A stretch of DNA of 64,000 nucleotides from the NCBI RefSeq assembly GCF_014170305.1, contig NZ_LZZT01000048.1:1-64000 (forward strand). Reading direction: 5' to 3'. Of the stretch, positions 60,752 to 64,000 are shown piece by piece. The DNA comes from Achromobacter sp. UMC71. Its GTDB lineage: Bacteria > Pseudomonadota > Gammaproteobacteria > Burkholderiales > Burkholderiaceae_B. How positions within the stretch are numbered: position 1 is the stretch's first letter; every line of letters starts with the position of its first letter. A program made the translations under genes and the position numbers. The notes under the pieces were generated by a model. The model ran no database searches. It saw only the letters and a program-made list of their open reading frames with translations, and was not told where the DNA came from.

Positions 60752-61369
60752 ATGAATGAAAACAAAGTCTTTAATTTCAACGGTATCGACCATATTGCTC
60801 TGACGTGCAGCGACATGAAGAAGACCGTTGACTTCTATCACGGAAAGCTCGGCATGCCGGTGCTGCATACCATCGAGTACTTCGATGAAAAGCAAGAGCT
60901 TCTCGGACAGCATTGGTTCTTCGGAGTGACTGATAAGTCCAACCCAGATGCGCACATAGCGTTCTTCTGGTGGAAGAACGGATATCAAACGTTGCCTGCC
61001 GCTGAGAAGGCCGAAGGCAAAAAACCCCCCAACCCGTTCGCCCGTCCCATTGGTGGCATGCTCCATCTGAATCTGCGTGTTGCACCCGAGGATTTGCCAG
61101 TCTACGCTGCGAAACTAACTGAACTTGGCCTTCCCTATCGCCAGGTTACACGCTATCGAAACGACGACGCCGCGCAGAAACAGGCTACCGGTTTGGTCAC
61201 TGAAGGCATGCGCGGCACGACAACACGAGACGAATATCATCAACCTGAAGAAGGCTGGCTGATGAATTCGATCTATGTATTCGACCCTGATGGGAACGAG
61301 GTGGAATTCAACAGCTGGTCGCCCGAATGGCGCGGCTGGCGAAATGACCACATTGCCCAGAGCAATTAG
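60752..61369 (+). CDS. VOC-family (glyoxalase/extradiol dioxygenase-like) protein
   Basis: The 205-aa protein has two beta-alpha-beta-beta-beta modules: GIDHIALTCSDMKKTVDFYH with metal His, a second half with GGMLHLNLRVAPEDLPVYAA (His), and SIYVFDPDGNEVEFNSWSP with the final Glu. It fits a metal-dependent VOC enzyme, either a glyoxalase/isomerase type or a dioxygenase. It lies 32 bp after the CMD-like gene and shares its operon. A ring-opening or lyase step is likely; the substrate is unknown. Confidence 0.87.
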   Translation: MNENKVFNFNGIDHIALTCSDMKKTVDFYHGKLGMPVLHTIEYFDEKQELLGQHWFFGVTDKSNPDAHIAFFWWKNGYQTLPAAEKAEGKKPPNPFARPIGGMLHLNLRVAPEDLPVYAAKLTELGLPYRQVTRYRNDDAAQKQATGLVTEGMRGTTTRDEYHQPEEGWLMNSIYVFDPDGNEVEFNSWSPEWRGWRNDHIAQSN

Positions 61370-61510
61370 GACCTGGGGTGACCATCGAAGCGTGACGATG
61401 GTCGCCGTCCTGGCATCTGTCATCTCGCACGCTTAGGCGTTGAACTGTCCCCGCAACAGTCGTGAACCGACATTTCAAATCAACTTTTCTGGCGGCCGCC
61501 GGATATCTAT

Positions 61511-62083
61511 ATGACCTCAAAACCGCGCCTTAACATCATCATTGCAAGCACCCGACCGGGGAGAGTAGGCCCTCGGATAGGAGAATGGATCGATCTTTTG
61601 GCGCGGTCGCGTGACGATTTCGAAACCAGCCTGATTGATCTGGCCGAATTTCAGCTGCCTGTGTACGACGAATCCCACCTTCCCAAGAACAAGAATTACG
61701 AGCACCAGCACACGATACGATGGGCACGGAGTGTCGACTCAGCGGACGCATTCGTCTTTGTCGTACCCGAATACAACGCTCACCCCACGCCAGCACTAGT
61801 CAATGCGCTGCATTTTTTGTTTCACGAATGGAACTACAAGGCCGTAGGTTTCGTGAGCTATGCATATGCATCTGGCGGATTACGCGGTGTGCAGGAGCTC
61901 AAACCCTTGATGCTGACATTGAAACTGGTGCCCTTGGTTGAGCAGGTGATGATCCCCATGTTCCATCAGCACCTGTCTACTGAGGGCAAATTCGAAGCCA
62001 ATGCTGTCCACACTCAAGCAGCCGAGACCATGCTCGATGAGCTATCACGATGGACCACGGCGCTCAAAACTTTACGCGCATAG
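61511..62083 (+). CDS. NADPH-dependent FMN reductase
   Basis: The 190-aa flavodoxin-fold protein has NIIIASTRPGRVGPRIGEWI (FMN phosphate loop) and FVFVVPEYNAHPTPALVNAL, the PEYN motif of the SsuE/ArsH/YieF type, then SYAYASGGLRGVQELKPLML. It could supply reduced flavin to an oxygenase of the pathway, or reduce quinones. It lies about 140 bp after the VOC gene and is the last gene before a non-coding stretch and an insertion sequence. Confidence 0.92.
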   Translation: MTSKPRLNIIIASTRPGRVGPRIGEWIDLLARSRDDFETSLIDLAEFQLPVYDESHLPKNKNYEHQHTIRWARSVDSADAFVFVVPEYNAHPTPALVNALHFLFHEWNYKAVGFVSYAYASGGLRGVQELKPLMLTLKLVPLVEQVMIPMFHQHLSTEGKFEANAVHTQAAETMLDELSRWTTALKTLRA

Positions 62084-62813
62084 TTGTGACCAGAAGTTGA
62101 TCAAGTCATTCAATGGCGAGCGCAGGATCTCTACGTTCCAGCAAGTCCTTACCGCAGACCCAAAACGCCAGTGCGCCAGGCTTTGGTGTAAGTCGGCGTC
62201 GCGGCGGAGCCGAAAACTCCCGCACTGCCGAATGCTTAACGGTGGATGGGACGTCACCGTCCAGGTAGCCAGTAACGGTGGCGCTGCACTACGGGCGGTT
62301 GCCGAGTTTGCAATACGCTGTATCCACTAGGCCGATATATCGCGGCAGCCATCTGCAAAGGTCAACGCTATGCACTTCGAATGCTTCGGGTGACATCATA
62401 GGCGGCGAAAAGCAGATCTAACCGAGCCGAACTGGCCTCGTGAGTAGATGGATCTTCAAAAATGCCTTCCTCTGGCTTCGCCGTCTCCGGCGGCTGCTTC
62501 AGGACTCGCGAAAGGCAACCCGTTTCCGACATCTGCCCAATCCGCCCCTTGCGGTTGCACGGTCACGTTTGCGCGCCACAACCCGGTCGTAAACCCGGGT
62601 CTTCCCCCGAAATTTCTCGGACGCGGACATAAATGCGGTGCCCAAAGTGTTCAAGCTTGATATCCATCGCAGCCCCGGTCTGAAATCCTATGCAAATCGT
62701 ACTCCACCGAGGATTTTCCATGTTAGACCCATCCGCTGAGCCCGTCTCATTCAGGCAAAGGCCGTCAAAAAAGGTCTCAAGTGAGCCCATGCAATGCAGG
62801 TCCGCTATGGGTC
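62084..62813. other. 730-bp region without a recognisable gene
   Basis: No frame has a known motif or a convincing ribosome site. It separates the catabolic operon from the insertion sequence and may hold debris of older insertions. Confidence 0.4.
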
Positions 62814-64000
62814 GAGGCTGTGTGAAAACGCTTTTCGTCCCGACAGCCATAGCGCAACCGTCTGGGCCGCACCGACTTGGGCGGTATTCAGTTCAATTTT
62901 CCGAAGCGAGGCTCACTCTGGACCGTATGGGCGGCCCGGATAGGGCCTGAGGTGTGTCCTTGGGCACATGAAGGGCTCAGCCGCCCATCGCCAACATCGC
63001 TTTCATCGTCTGCTGGAGACCCAGAATGTGTATGACCTGCTTGAGGATGTAGGCCAGCACATTCAAACTCATTTCCGTGTTAACATTGCGCGAGCGGCGA
63101 GTGAGGAAGTGGGTGTAGCCCATCCAATGCTTGAACGTGCCGAACACGTGTTCCACTGTGCGCCGCCGCACTTTCATCGCGTCGGGCATCCGGTCTAAAC
63201 GGCGCTGGGCCGCCTCAAGCACGGCCTCGTGTTCCCATCGACTGATGTGCCGATAAGCGCTTGGTGTGCATCGTTCCTTCATAGTGCATTGTGGGCAGGC
63301 GCTACTCCAGTAGCGCCGCAATTGCAGACCATTCTCCTCCCGGGTGAATCGGTGGATGGCACGCTGGCCCGCAGGGCACTGGTACTCGTCGTCCTTCGCG
63401 ATGTATATGAAGTCCGAACGGTCGAAACGGCCTTCGGCCTTGGCATTGGAAGTCGTGGGCTTGGGCAAGATCGCATCAATACCTGTCTCCGCACATGCCT
63501 TGATCTGAGGCGCGCTGTAGTAGCCGCGATCGGCAATCGCACGCAGTCGCTTCTTGCCCATCGCCTCCCGCGCTGCTTGTGTCATCGATGCCAAGGAGTC
63601 CCTGTCATGACCTCGGTTCGTCACTTCGTACGCGACGATCAGATGGTGTTTGGCTTCGACAACCATCTGCACGTTGTAGCCGACCATCCCCGGGCCCCGG
63701 CCACTGGTAGCCATCGAGCGGGCATCCGGGTCAGTCACCGACAGTTGATCGCCTGGACTAACTTTGAGTCTTCCTTGACGTCATCCAGCGCGCGCATTTG
63801 CTTGCGCAGGCGCTCGATCTTGTCATTGAGCCGATTGGTCCTGGCCTCGATCTCGACAGGTTGTGTGCGGTCCGCAGTGTCGAGCGCCGCCAGATAGCGG
63901 TGGATGCTCTCCTCAATCTGCTGCTGACGTTTGTCTATCTTGGCGGCTGTGAAGTTCTTGTCGCGCGTGTTGACTGCCTTGAACTTGCTTCCATCAACGG
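62814..64000 (-). mobile_element. IS1182-family insertion sequence (copy 2), runs off the window
   Basis: The left terminal repeat GAGGCTGTGTGAAAAC (62814-62829) is identical to that of the element at 17204, also preceded by GGTC. The transposase has the same orientation but has diverged at the DNA level. The right end lies beyond the window. Confidence 0.8.
62977..64000 (-). pseudogene. IS1182-family transposase, frameshifted and cut by the window end
   Basis: The C-terminal part is intact in one frame up to about 63766: LSVTDPDARSMATSGRGPGM, AIADRGYYSAPQIKACAETG and VEHVFGTFKHWMGYTHFLTR. The upstream part (63769-64000) continues in another frame with KIDKRQQQIEESIHRYLAAL and ARTNRLNDKIERLRKQMRAL, as in the transposase at 17366. 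One base is missing near 63768 (the codon after GTCAAGGAA). So the transposase is inactive unless this is a sequencing error; the N-terminal part is outside the window. Confidence 0.8.

Noticed and set aside
1572-64000. A right attachment site (copy of the tRNA-Leu 3' end)
   Set aside because: Reading by eye I found no second copy of the T-arm/CCA segment in the window; a computed search for the 25 bases at 1572-1596 would settle it.
1-64000. CRISPR arrays and rRNA genes
   Set aside because: No regularly spaced identical repeats with unique spacers and no conserved rRNA segments were seen; the 24-nt array at 8539 has variable stems and no spacers.

Overview
The window reads as chromosomal DNA of a GC-rich betaproteobacterium of the Alcaligenaceae (Achromobacter/Bordetella type). 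The reasons are the codon use, the many orphan Bug-type periplasmic binding proteins (seven intact and one broken in about 24 kb), a Bordetella-style trimeric porin, and an ISL3-family insertion sequence of the IS1001 type. The genus is inferred, not proven.

Layout. (1) 1-1.6 kb: core DNA with the 3' part of an NCS2 purine permease and a tRNA-Leu(CAA) gene that has its own promoter. (2) About 1.6-17 kb: an integrative mobilizable element inserted at the 3' end of that tRNA. It carries a tyrosine integrase, a lipoprotein, a metallophosphatase, three tandem 23-bp iterons with an operator-bearing promoter, a tightly overlapping rep-like/mobC/relaxase operon, and a virB5/eexN/virB6 fragment of a type IV secretion system without any ATPase or coupling protein. 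Its cargo is a frameshifted VbhA-type antitoxin, a two-gene Gabija-type defence system (gajA-gajB), and an AT-rich gene for a putative PD-(D/E)XK nuclease whose start codon abuts a run of ten G. (3) 17.2-21.4 kb: an insertion-sequence pile-up with an IS1182-family element, a broken response regulator, an IS21 (istB) remnant and an ISL3-family transposase. (4) 22.5-30.9 kb: a probable tricarboxylate (aconitate/citrate) utilisation operon of lactonase, PrpF-family isomerase, aconitase, CitMHS transporter and Bug protein, followed by a GntR-type regulator. (5) 31.0-35.0 kb: a second, different IS1182-family element followed by a graveyard of pseudogenes (DUF2332, DUF7661, a translationally coupled toxin-antitoxin pair, MmgE/PrpD). 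(6) 35.2-62.1 kb: catabolic clusters. A LysR-controlled forward cluster (36.2-42.5 kb) and a reverse cluster (44.9-52.7 kb) both combine Bug proteins, carboxymuconolactone-decarboxylase-like proteins and an unusual SDR subfamily. The reverse cluster continues into two aldehyde dehydrogenases, an aldo/keto reductase, a class A FAD hydroxylase and a PhyH dioxygenase. These face a small forward operon (CMD-like, VOC, FMN reductase) across a control region rich in GTAAT/ATTAC palindromes. (7) 62.8 kb to the end: the left end of an IS1182-family element related to the one at 17.2 kb, with a frameshifted transposase that runs off the window.

How it may work together. The mobile element should excise and be mobilised by a helper conjugative element, possibly substituting the helper's VirB5/VirB6 channel parts and using EexN for exclusion, while Gabija and the nuclease protect the host. 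The catabolic part looks like serial acquisition of carboxylate and ring-compound pathways, each with its own Bug receptor and regulator. The real substrates cannot be read from the sequence. I had no search tools, so family assignments rest on recognised motifs and architecture.
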